From NCBI GenBank assembly GCA_035315125.1, contig DATFYI010000073.1:1-5932 (forward strand): 5,932 nucleotides of DNA, in the 5' to 3' direction. This document shows positions 1 to 4,974 of the stretch, piece by piece. How positions within the stretch are numbered: position 1 is the first letter of the stretch; each line of letters begins with the position of its first letter. Source of the DNA: DATFYI01 sp035315125 (lineage in GTDB: Bacteria; Chloroflexota; Anaerolineae; Anaerolineales; Anaerolineaceae). The notes under the pieces were generated by a model. That model did no database searches and had not been told where the DNA came from. It worked only from the letters and a program-made list of their open reading frames with translations. The position numbers were made by a program, and so were the translations under genes.

Positions 1-1
1 C

Positions 2-883
2 TCTGGCGAGATGGTTGGCCAGGCGATTTCTGAGAGTTCCCCGGAATTATCCTCTATGATTAAACCGTACCTCGAAAAAGTATTAAAAACCGACCAACCC
101 GTTCTCGGCCTGGAAGCCAGCCCAACTTTTTCTCAAAAGGGGCAGGTCGATTTGCTTTTCAGTCTGTCACCGCTTAAAGATGTTCAACAACACACTCAGG
201 GTGTTGCGATCGTAATGGAAGATTTGACAGAAAAGAAACAGTTAGAAGCTTCAAGACGATTGTTTGAAAAAATGGTTTCCCCTGGTGTAATCGACCAGTT
301 GGACCCTGACAGCTTGAAGCTGGGCGGCCGTAAATCTGAAATAACCATTCTATTTGCTGATATCCGAAATTTCACAAGTTTTAGCGAAGGAGTATCCCCA
401 GAAAAACTGGTCAGCGTTCTAAATCGTTACCTGGCAGCGGCTGCAGATGCCGTTTTGCAAGAAGGTGGAACCATTGATAAATTCCTGGGTGACGCAGTGA
501 TGGCCTGGTTCAACGCTCCGGTACCTCAACCGGACCATACCCTGCGGGCGATACGAGCCGCATTAGCGATCCGTCTGGCGCAAGAAAAACTACATGAAGA
601 GTTGCCAATCAGCTCTCACCTCTCGTTTGGCATAGGAATCAATGTCGGTGATGCAGTTCTGGGCCTGGTGGGAACACAAAAAAGATTGGATTACACTGCG
701 ATCGGTGATTGCGTTAATACATCCAAACGCATACAGGAAAATTCCGCAGCCGGCCAAATATTAATGGGCGAAGAAATCTATAAAAGGGTGGCGGATAAGG
801 TTGTAGCAGTAGCTGTCGAACCGATTCAGGCTAAAGGCAAACGAGATCCAATTCAAGTCTACGAATTAGTCGGCATGAGATAA
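2..883 (+). CDS. Class III adenylate/guanylate cyclase with PAS-like sensor end (N-terminus cut off)
   Basis: This is the C-terminal part of a signalling protein that makes a cyclic nucleotide, most likely cAMP. The frame is open to the left window edge, so the ATG at 11 is probably internal; residue numbers here count from it. Residues 1-80 resemble the end of a PAS domain, finishing in VMEDLTEKKQLE. The linker SRRLFEKMVSPGVIDQL (81-97) is typical of PAS/GAF-cyclase fusions. The catalytic domain runs about 108-285. Metal-binding aspartates are D117 (FADIRNFT) and D161 (KFLGDAVMA). K157 and T229 (DYTAIGD) occupy the base-recognition positions, and N236 and R240 (VNTSKR) the transition-state positions. 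Lys plus Thr is the class IIIb pattern, which favours ATP. All key residues are present, so it should be active as a dimer. It ends 10 bases from the oppositely oriented peptidase gene. The sensed signal and full length cannot be seen. Confidence 0.93.
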   Translation, partial: SGEMVGQAISESSPELSSMIKPYLEKVLKTDQPVLGLEASPTFSQKGQVDLLFSLSPLKDVQQHTQGVAIVMEDLTEKKQLEASRRLFEKMVSPGVIDQLDPDSLKLGGRKSEITILFADIRNFTSFSEGVSPEKLVSVLNRYLAAAADAVLQEGGTIDKFLGDAVMAWFNAPVPQPDHTLRAIRAALAIRLAQEKLHEELPISSHLSFGIGINVGDAVLGLVGTQKRLDYTAIGDCVNTSKRIQENSAAGQILMGEEIYKRVADKVVAVAVEPIQAKGKRDPIQVYELVGMR

Positions 884-928
884 AAAGAATTTACTACTCA
901 GGCGGTTCTGCTTGTGCCCAAATTCTTT
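884..928 (-). terminator. Weak candidate terminator of the minus-strand cluster
   Basis: A perfect 9-base inverted repeat, AAAGAATTT (884-892) and AAATTCTTT (920-928), spans the end of the peptidase gene. On the minus strand its second arm runs into TTTTT before the cyclase stop codon. The 27-base loop, partly closable by GGC/GCC, and the nearly all-AT stem make it weak. No other terminator is visible between these convergent genes. Confidence 0.3.
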
Positions 929-2015
929 CGATCAGGCTTTGGAGCTGTTCAAGGCCTGAATGGACCGGTTCAATTTCGAAATATTCTGCTGAGGTATGAA
1001 CGTTACTACCAGTTGATATTCCGATCCCGATTGCCGGCAATCCAAGATTAAATGGGATATTTGCATCCGTAGATGCTATTTCAAGCACTGGTTGAATACT
1101 CAGCTCCCGCAAACAGCTTTGGGCAATTCGGATCAGGGCATGGTTAGCAGGCAACTCACCAGCAGGGCGTAGCCCGATTTGTTCGATTGAAGTTGTAACG
1201 TTATTACGGTTTTGGTCCTGGACAAGACGATTCACCTGCGCAGCTAATTTAGCCAAGGCATGCGGGTCTTCCGAACGAAGATCAAGTTCCAGCCAGGCGC
1301 TGGAGGATATGCTGTTGATCGAAGTTCCCCCCTGCATGACACCCACATTCAGAGTTGTTCTAGGTTTTTGGGGTAATGGAATTTTGATTATGTTCGTGAT
1401 AAGTTCGGCTAATTGATGGTTTGCAGATGGAGCCCCATAGTTAGCCCAGGAGTGTCCACCTGGTGTATGAATAGAAATGCGGTATCTAATCACACCCAAG
1501 CCGCGTGTAAATAGCTTTCCAAGGCCGATCCCCTCAACGATGATGTAAGCTAAAGGACGATTTCTAAAACGATCGACGATGGCTTGCATTCCTCTTAGGT
1601 TACCCAAACCTTCTTCACCGACTGTTCCAACCAACCAAATATCGCCCATAGGATGCAGGGATCCCTGTTGGTATAAACTCGTCAGTGCAAAAAGGCTGGC
1701 AACCCCTAGAGCGTTATCCCCAATCCCGGCTCCGCTTATTCGAGCAGGATTTTTCTCCAGGGGTGGCAGGTTCTCTTCTGGATGAACCGTATCGATGTGA
1801 GCAGCTATAACAATCGCTGGTTTCGGTCCGCCGGGTATACATGCCATTACGTTCCCAGTTTCGTCAATGGAGACATCTTTCAGACCGGCAGCGCACCATT
1901 TCTCGTAAATGTACTTTGCCCGGCGAGATTCATGAAATGTAGGTGCAGCGATTTGTTGGATAGAACAGGCTACATTAATGATTTCATCCACAAATTCCGG
2001 TGGTAAAGGTTTCAT
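894..2015 (-). CDS. M20-family zinc metallopeptidase/deacylase
   Basis: A 373-residue cytoplasmic hydrolase (no signal peptide) of the M20 clan, whose members remove an amino acid or acyl group using two zinc ions. The expected ligands are visible: H73 with D75 (AAHIDTV), bridging D100 (GIGDNALG), general base E134 and zinc ligand E135 (GTVGEEGLGN), acidic ligand E161 (IIVEG) and H340 (GSNVHTS). Residues about 172-285 form the lid/dimerisation domain with the family's GGH motif (H188 in TPGGHSWANYG). Length is normal for the family. The substrate cannot be read: peptidase T-like, carboxypeptidase-like and deacetylase activities all fit. The ATG overlaps the kinase stop as ATGA, and the only upstream purine run (AAGGGATG, complement of 2027-2034) is too distant to be ideal, so translation is probably coupled to the kinase. 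The gene ends with TAG followed at once by an in-frame TAA. Confidence 0.93.
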   Translation of the reverse strand: MKPLPPEFVDEIINVACSIQQIAAPTFHESRRAKYIYEKWCAAGLKDVSIDETGNVMACIPGGPKPAIVIAAHIDTVHPEENLPPLEKNPARISGAGIGDNALGVASLFALTSLYQQGSLHPMGDIWLVGTVGEEGLGNLRGMQAIVDRFRNRPLAYIIVEGIGLGKLFTRGLGVIRYRISIHTPGGHSWANYGAPSANHQLAELITNIIKIPLPQKPRTTLNVGVMQGGTSINSISSSAWLELDLRSEDPHALAKLAAQVNRLVQDQNRNNVTTSIEQIGLRPAGELPANHALIRIAQSCLRELSIQPVLEIASTDANIPFNLGLPAIGIGISTGSNVHTSAEYFEIEPVHSGLEQLQSLIERIWAQAEPPE

Positions 2016-3013
2016 ATCTTGCGGATCATCCCTTGCAATGATTCTAATCGCGCTTGAGCCAGTCCGGGTAATGCATCCAGAGCATAAAATGGACCGCTGC
2101 CTTCTACAACCAGCGAGGCAGAAATATTCCCGTATAACGCGGCCATCAATGGATTATAAGTTATCCGATACCCTACTAAAAAGCCTCCACAAAAAGCGCC
2201 TCCAGCGCCAGTGGGGTCAAGCACGCGCGATGGATAAGCCGGTATCACCCAGTGGCTACGGCTGGAAGGCTCGTAAACGTATTGACCTCGAGCCCCACGC
2301 TTAATAACAATCATTTCACAGCCATAACTTGCCAATGCCTCGGCCATTTCCCAGAGATCAGTACTTTTACCTCGAAACAGATTTTTGATGTTCTCTTCAG
2401 AGGTGAGAAATGCCGTTAGCCCATTTACAATTGAAGGTATATTATCCCAAAAGGTTGGATTCATGTATCCTACGGCAGGGTCGATAGTCAATGTCGAGAT
2501 ATGCCCCTGGCGGAGAGCAGTGGGGATAAGAGTGTGGCTTAGATAATCCAGCGGGCAAAGATGTGCAGCGGTAGCATCAAAATAATCCATGGGGATATCA
2601 TTTGGGCGGATTGTTATCTCGGAGGGCTGAACCCGGCTGTCGATCTGCAGGGCGGGTGCTGTATATCCCAGAAGGGATTTCGGAAAAGGTAGACCAACCC
2701 TTGAAAAATGAGAGACGGGGTTGTCTATTGAACGATTATCCAGGTCCGTATAAGAAAAAAAAGAACGGGCATCTACTATGTCATTTGTAATATGGATGCC
2801 ACGTGTATCGAACCCTTTCGCTGCAATTTCATCCAACCATTCATGCGGGTAATCTTCGCCTACCCGGCTGACCAGACCGATACCTTGTTCCCAAATTCCA
2901 ATTCCTGCGGCTGCATACAGTAAATTTCCGCCAGGAATATCGATGTAGGCTTTTCCATTTGCAGTAAGGATATAATCTCGCTGCAACTGACCCGCAATGA
3001 GATATCGGATCAT
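2012..3013 (-). CDS. PfkB-family carbohydrate/nucleoside kinase-like protein with altered catalytic motif
   Basis: A ribokinase-fold protein of 333 residues if it starts at the ATG at 3013. GGAAAG lies 7 bases upstream of that ATG, whereas an in-frame TTG at 3028 (338 residues) has no ribosome binding site. The N-terminal PfkB signature is present (PGGNLLYAAAGIG, about 27-39, then GLVSRVGEDYP), as are D178 (TIDPAVGY), a degenerate SEEN segment (205-208), the KRGARGQYVY strand (about 238-247) and the C-terminal signature DPTGAGGAFCGGF (266-278). In active members this reads GAGD and the Asp is the catalytic base; here residue 272 is Gly (codon GGC, one base from GAC). The protein may therefore be catalytically impaired, a binding or regulatory pseudokinase, or use another base. 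The substrate is unknown. It precedes the M20 gene with a 4-base overlap, so the two products probably act together. Confidence 0.88.
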   Translation of the reverse strand: MIRYLIAGQLQRDYILTANGKAYIDIPGGNLLYAAAGIGIWEQGIGLVSRVGEDYPHEWLDEIAAKGFDTRGIHITNDIVDARSFFSYTDLDNRSIDNPVSHFSRVGLPFPKSLLGYTAPALQIDSRVQPSEITIRPNDIPMDYFDATAAHLCPLDYLSHTLIPTALRQGHISTLTIDPAVGYMNPTFWDNIPSIVNGLTAFLTSEENIKNLFRGKSTDLWEMAEALASYGCEMIVIKRGARGQYVYEPSSRSHWVIPAYPSRVLDPTGAGGAFCGGFLVGYRITYNPLMAALYGNISASLVVEGSGPFYALDALPGLAQARLESLQGMIRKI

Positions 3014-3037
3014 AGGGGCGCTTTCCAATTAGCGAGA

Positions 3038-3064
3038 ATTATCGTTCACTATGACCATTTTCAA
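3038..3064 (-). promoter_or_regulatory. Possible internal promoter for the kinase-peptidase pair
   Basis: On the minus strand TTGAAA (complement of 3059-3064) is followed after 15 bases by GATAAT (complement of 3038-3043), each five of six to the sigma-70 consensus. Transcription would begin near 3031, leaving about 18 bases before the ATG at 3013 with its GGAAAG site. The spacer is shorter than the usual 17 and the stretch is AT-rich, so a chance match is possible. Confidence 0.3.
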
Positions 3065-3075
3065 GATTAAAATGA

Positions 3076-3285
3076 TTATTTAGCGGGGTTCCAATCGGCT
3101 ATCTGACGTAACACACCCAGTAACCCAAGACCCAGTTTCACACCATCCCCGGCCGAGAGTTGGGGCCGTTCTTGAGTACGATCGGCTCGTTGGGTGATGA
3201 TATAGGCTGCCAACAAACCAGTCAGAGCTCCAAGCGCTGCCCCAATCAAGAAAACTTTGGTTTTCCAATTATCTTTATTGTCCAT
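3076..3285 (-). CDS. Small single-pass membrane protein (69 aa), function unknown
   Basis: A charged hydrophilic start (MDNKDNWKTK) is followed by one strongly hydrophobic, Gly/Ala-rich helix at residues about 11-31 (VFLIGAALGALTGLLAAYII). A charged linker (TQRADRTQER) and a short amphipathic segment (about 48-62) end in ADWNPAK. The glycine-rich helix resembles YtxH-like or glycine-zipper small membrane proteins, but I do not recognise a defined family. The ATG is supported by GAGGG (complement of 3290-3294) 4 bases upstream. A second frame over the same bases starts further in and encodes no coherent protein. It lies 36 bases after the two-helix membrane protein and about 62 before the kinase on the same strand, so co-transcription is likely. 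Confidence 0.72.
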   Translation of the reverse strand: MDNKDNWKTKVFLIGAALGALTGLLAAYIITQRADRTQERPQLSAGDGVKLGLGLLGVLRQIADWNPAK

Positions 3286-3289
3286 AGAT

Positions 3290-3294
3290 CCCTC
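3290..3294 (-). promoter_or_regulatory. Ribosome binding site of the 69-aa membrane protein
   Basis: GAGGG on the minus strand lies 4 bases before the ATG at 3285. It is the clearest Shine-Dalgarno site of the minus-strand cluster and fixes that start. Confidence 0.6.
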
Positions 3295-3321
3295 GTTATT
3301 CGGCTATGATGGTGGATTAAA

Positions 3322-3768
3322 TCAGGCTGGTATCTTACCCCGCATAATAGCCCAAAATCTGTTTAAGGCTGCCAGTCCTGCCTGGATTGCAAAGACTGGT
3401 TGTAAAAATTGATCTGCCCGCTGCTTGATTGTAATTGAAATACGCTGAGCATAGATCTGAACCTGACCTGTAAAAGGAGGAAGTATATTTAATAATTTTG
3501 CGATACCATAGATGCCAGCACCGATGATGGTTAATAGGATCAGACCAACAAACAGAACCGGGATAACCATGATTATCAACGAAAGATGAGACCATTTTGT
3601 AACCACAATGCTTCCATGGCTGGCGCCAATAATCGTGAGTGCAGCCAGAGCGATAACTATTAAAAAGCCCAGGCTTAATGGAATCCAAACCTGCCAGAGA
3701 ATTTGCTTTTGGTGCTGGCGAATTGAAACGGATTGTCCTGCGCGATTGGAAGGAACTGAAATATTCAC
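3322..3768 (-). CDS. Two-helix membrane protein (148 aa), function unknown
   Basis: I do not recognise a family. The protein has a polar N-terminus of about 26 residues, two hydrophobic helices at about 28-50 (IPLSLGFLIVIALAALTII) and about 62-90 (LSLIIMVIPVLFVGLILLT), and a C-terminal amphipathic tail of about 58 residues with scattered Arg/Lys. The hairpin topology would place both ends on the same side of the membrane. The only reasonable start is GTG at 3768: the upstream ATG in the nearby sequence runs into a stop, and the next in-frame Met is inside helix 2. No Shine-Dalgarno site precedes the GTG; instead a -10 element sits where a leaderless transcript would begin. It is the first gene of the minus-strand cluster. 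Codon use and the hydrophobic pattern make it a real gene, but its role is unknown. Confidence 0.75.
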   Translation of the reverse strand: MNISVPSNRAGQSVSIRQHQKQILWQVWIPLSLGFLIVIALAALTIIGASHGSIVVTKWSHLSLIIMVIPVLFVGLILLTIIGAGIYGIAKLLNILPPFTGQVQIYAQRISITIKQRADQFLQPVFAIQAGLAALNRFWAIMRGKIPA

Positions 3769-3774
3769 AGATTT

Positions 3775-3783
3775 ATTTTAGCA
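3775..3783 (-). promoter_or_regulatory. Extended -10 promoter of the minus-strand cluster
   Basis: The minus strand reads TGC-TAAAAT, an extended -10 element (five of six to TATAAT, with TG in the right place). Exactly six bases separate it from the GTG start at 3768, so the normal start point would be the G of that GTG. No good -35 is seen at 17 bases, which extended -10 promoters can tolerate. Confidence 0.45.
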
Positions 3784-3804
3784 TGATTTTATAAGATTAA
3801 TACG

Positions 3805-3819
3805 TTCAACGTTCTTGAA
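3805..3819. repeat. Inverted repeat TTCAA-N5-TTGAA, possible operator
   Basis: TTCAA (3805-3809) and TTGAA (3815-3819) form a dyad 22 bases upstream of the extended -10 element of the minus-strand cluster. The position suits an operator, but the arms are short and no regulator family can be assigned. Confidence 0.25.
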
Positions 3820-3900
3820 ATGATATTATTTGCATATGATATTTGTAAACTGATGTATAATATTAAAATAATATTTTGTTAATATTGTTTACATGATATT
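3820..3900. repeat. AT-rich cluster of ATGATATT words and nested inverted repeats
   Basis: ATGATATT occurs at 3820-3827, 3836-3843 and 3893-3900, with a related ATGATTTT at 3783-3790. Between the last copies lies a perfect 7-base dyad, AATATTA (3859-3865) and TAATATT (3869-3875), itself flanked by GTAAAC (3845-3850) and GTTTAC (3887-3892). A perfect TATAAT occurs at 3856-3861 on the plus strand. This resembles a regulatory region between divergent units, though high AT content makes such words commoner by chance. Confidence 0.35.
3830..3861 (+). promoter_or_regulatory. Possible plus-strand promoter for the gene-free region
   Basis: A perfect TATAAT at 3856-3861 is preceded by TTGCAT at 3830-3835, but the 20-base spacer is longer than usual. 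Transcription would begin near 3868 and run to the terminator at 4176-4198. A TTGACA at 3899-3904 has no matching -10 at normal distance. Confidence 0.25.
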
Positions 3901-3963
3901 GACAATTCATTGCAGAGGCCAATGGCTGTAAAGTTTGAACGATCATTGCTGGAAATGTTATTT

Positions 3964-3979
3964 CACTCCGTCGGGAGTG
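3964..3979 (+). other. Perfect 6-bp hairpin with GTCG loop
   Basis: CACTCC and GGAGTG flank a four-base GTCG loop. It is GC-rich compared with its surroundings and has no T-run after it, so it is not a terminator; it fits best as an element of the candidate RNA. Confidence 0.4.
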
Positions 3980-4025
3980 TTGGTTGTTTTGAAGTCGGCA
4001 ACTGGTTTCCGAGCAGGCGGTATTC

Positions 4026-4034
4026 TGTGGATAA
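4026..4034 (-). promoter_or_regulatory. Single perfect DnaA-box sequence
   Basis: TGTGGATAA is the complement of TTATCCACA, the strong DnaA box. It is alone: no further close matches were seen in the gene-free region, so an origin is not supported. It could bind DnaA for local control or be a chance match. Confidence 0.25.
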
Positions 4035-4175
4035 GCTTGTTTGTAGTCATTTGACATGTGAGAGGCAAGCTAGCCGTCAAGCAGGATCTTTCAACCAGTA
4101 GAGCGCATAAATGGATATGAGCACAACTGGCTTCGACAACACAAATAAAGGAAAAAATTGCTTCCCTCGACCTTT

Positions 4176-4198
4176 ATAAAGGTCTGACCTTTATTTTT
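4176..4198 (+). terminator. Intrinsic terminator upstream of recX
   Basis: An 8-bp stem, ATAAAGGT (4176-4183) with ACCTTTAT (4187-4194), closes a CTG loop and runs directly into TTTTT (4194-4198) and further pyrimidines. On the plus strand it would end a transcript from the gene-free region before recX. A second copy of GACCTTTAT at 4169-4177 can pair with the same middle segment, giving an alternative fold. The stem is AT-rich, so efficiency may be moderate. Confidence 0.6.
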
Positions 4199-4212
4199 CT
4201 TTCAATTATATT
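4184..4212 (+). promoter_or_regulatory. Candidate recX-rny promoter overlapping the terminator
   Basis: CTGACC (4184-4189, four of six to the -35 consensus) is separated by 17 bases from TATATT (4207-4212, five of six). Transcription would begin near G4219, giving a leader of about 81 bases before the recX ATG. The -35 lies in the loop and 3' arm of the terminator. Confidence 0.4.
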
Positions 4213-4224
4213 ATCGGGGCAGGC

Positions 4225-4276
4225 GTTTACCAGCAATCTTCGTTTACAAGGCAGATATAACCTTGGCCTGGTAGAC
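4225..4276 (+). promoter_or_regulatory. Stem-loop in the recX leader
   Basis: GTTTACCAG (4225-4233) pairs with CTGGTAGAC (4268-4276) over nine positions with one G-U pair. Inside it CAAGG (4247-4251) pairs with CCTTG (4261-4265). The structure begins a few bases after the predicted transcript start and ends 23 bases before the recX ATG, which is preceded by a run of six T (4292-4297) and no Shine-Dalgarno site. No known riboswitch is recognised. Confidence 0.35.
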
Positions 4277-4299
4277 ATTATTACGGCTGTGTTTTTTCT

Positions 4300-4974
4300 A
4301 TGGACCAAAAGATCACTGCGCTTAAGGCACAAAAACGCAACCCAAATCGAATTAATGTGTATCTGGACGGGATTTTTGCTTTTGGTTTGGCACGAGTTGT
4401 AGCTGCCTGGTTGCAAGTAGGGCAAACTCTCAATGAGGAAAAGATAGACTCGCTTCAAAACCAAGATACATTAGAGCTGGCCTATCAAAAATCTCTTCAT
4501 CTGTTGGGTTACCGCCCCCGATCAGAAAATGAAGTCCGTAGAAAATTGTCTGAAAAAGGTTTTTCTGTAGAAGTAATTGATTCTGTGTCGGAACGTTTAA
4601 AATCCAGTGGATTGATTGAGGACCGGCAGTTTGCCAAAAATTGGGTTGAAAACCGGATCACATTTCGTCCACGAAGCCATCGCTTGATGGCAATTGAGCT
4701 TCGACAAAAGGGTGTAACAGACGATGCCATTCAGGAAGCCCTGGATACCAGCGTGGATGATGCCGCGTTGGCATATGATGCGGCTATTCGTTATAGCCGG
4801 CGCCTTTCAGGGCTGGAGTGGGGTGAGTTTCGTGAGCGAATTTACAGCTACCTCAGAAGACGTGGGTTTTCTTACGGAACAATATCAACGGCTGTGCAGC
4901 GTCTCTGGTCTGAATTGAAACCAACTGAGGGCACCTATCATAATACTGATGAGGATATAAAAGAAGATGAATAA
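4300..4974 (+). CDS. recX: Regulatory protein RecX
   Basis: RecX binds the RecA filament in the cytoplasm and modulates, usually inhibits, recombination and the SOS response. The 224-residue protein has an N-terminal extension (MDQKITALKAQKRNPNRINV onward, residues 1-55) followed by three three-helix repeats: about 58-102 (YRPRSENEVRRKLSEKGF), about 103-150 (GLIEDRQFAKNWVENR, then ELRQKGVTDDAIQEAL) and about 155-205 (YSYLRRRGFSYGTISTAVQRLW). These motifs are diagnostic of the family. The length is typical for forms with the N-terminal extension. The tail (TEGTYHNTDEDIKEDE) is acidic and its last codons overlap the rny start. The ATG at 4300 is the only sensible start: an in-frame stop lies at 4258-4260. 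It has no Shine-Dalgarno site, only a T-rich run. recA is not directly upstream here. Confidence 0.93.
   Translation: MDQKITALKAQKRNPNRINVYLDGIFAFGLARVVAAWLQVGQTLNEEKIDSLQNQDTLELAYQKSLHLLGYRPRSENEVRRKLSEKGFSVEVIDSVSERLKSSGLIEDRQFAKNWVENRITFRPRSHRLMAIELRQKGVTDDAIQEALDTSVDDAALAYDAAIRYSRRLSGLEWGEFRERIYSYLRRRGFSYGTISTAVQRLWSELKPTEGTYHNTDEDIKEDE

Larger units (their letters stand above)
3951..4198 (+). ncRNA. Candidate structured small RNA or leader RNA ending in an intrinsic terminator
   Basis: No convincing protein is encoded between 3769 and 4299, but complementary segments nest in a consistent order: GGAA 3951-3954 with TTCC 4162-4165; TTATTT 3958-3963 with AAATAA 4143-4148; TGTTG 3978-3982 with CAACA 4137-4141; ACTGGTT 4001-4007 with AACCAGT 4093-4099; GCGG 4017-4020 with CCGT 4074-4077; AGCTTG 4034-4039 with CAAGCT 4066-4071. 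A separate perfect hairpin CACTCC-GTCG-GGAGTG sits at 3964-3979 and competes with the TGTTG stem for two bases. The series ends in a T-tailed terminator. The shape is a long interrupted rod, loosely like 6S RNA, but I see no signature of 6S, SRP, tmRNA or RNase P RNA. Each stem is short, so the case rests on their joint nesting. The 5' end is uncertain and could lie near 3868. Confidence 0.3.

Noticed and set aside
3014..3028. TTG start giving a 338-residue kinase
   Set aside because: TTG has no Shine-Dalgarno site, and the ATG at 3013 has GGAAAG at 7 bases; the PfkB fold also begins at IRYLIAGQ.
3050..3080. Hairpin CATTTT/AAAATG between the small membrane protein and the kinase
   Set aside because: The stem is entirely AT apart from one pair and lacks a proper T-run on either strand, so it is not a credible terminator.
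3080..3268. Alternative frame over the 69-aa membrane protein
   Set aside because: It lacks a good start site and gives an incoherent product, while the other frame has a clear membrane helix and GAGGG site.
3899..3904. Consensus TTGACA as a plus-strand -35
   Set aside because: No acceptable -10 lies 16-18 bases downstream; the nearest (TGTAAA) is 22 bases away.
3769..4100. Replication origin (AT-rich tract plus DnaA box)
   Set aside because: Only one DnaA box was found and no dnaA, dnaN or similar genes are adjacent.
3910..4101. Plus-strand ORF of 63 codons and an opposing minus-strand ORF (3863-4057) in the gene-free region
   Set aside because: Neither has a ribosome binding site, domain-like composition or plausible hydrophobic pattern, and both fit random open frames; the RNA interpretation fits better.
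4174..4464. Minus-strand ORF of 96 codons covering the terminator and recX start
   Set aside because: It runs antisense through recX and the terminator and its product resembles no protein.
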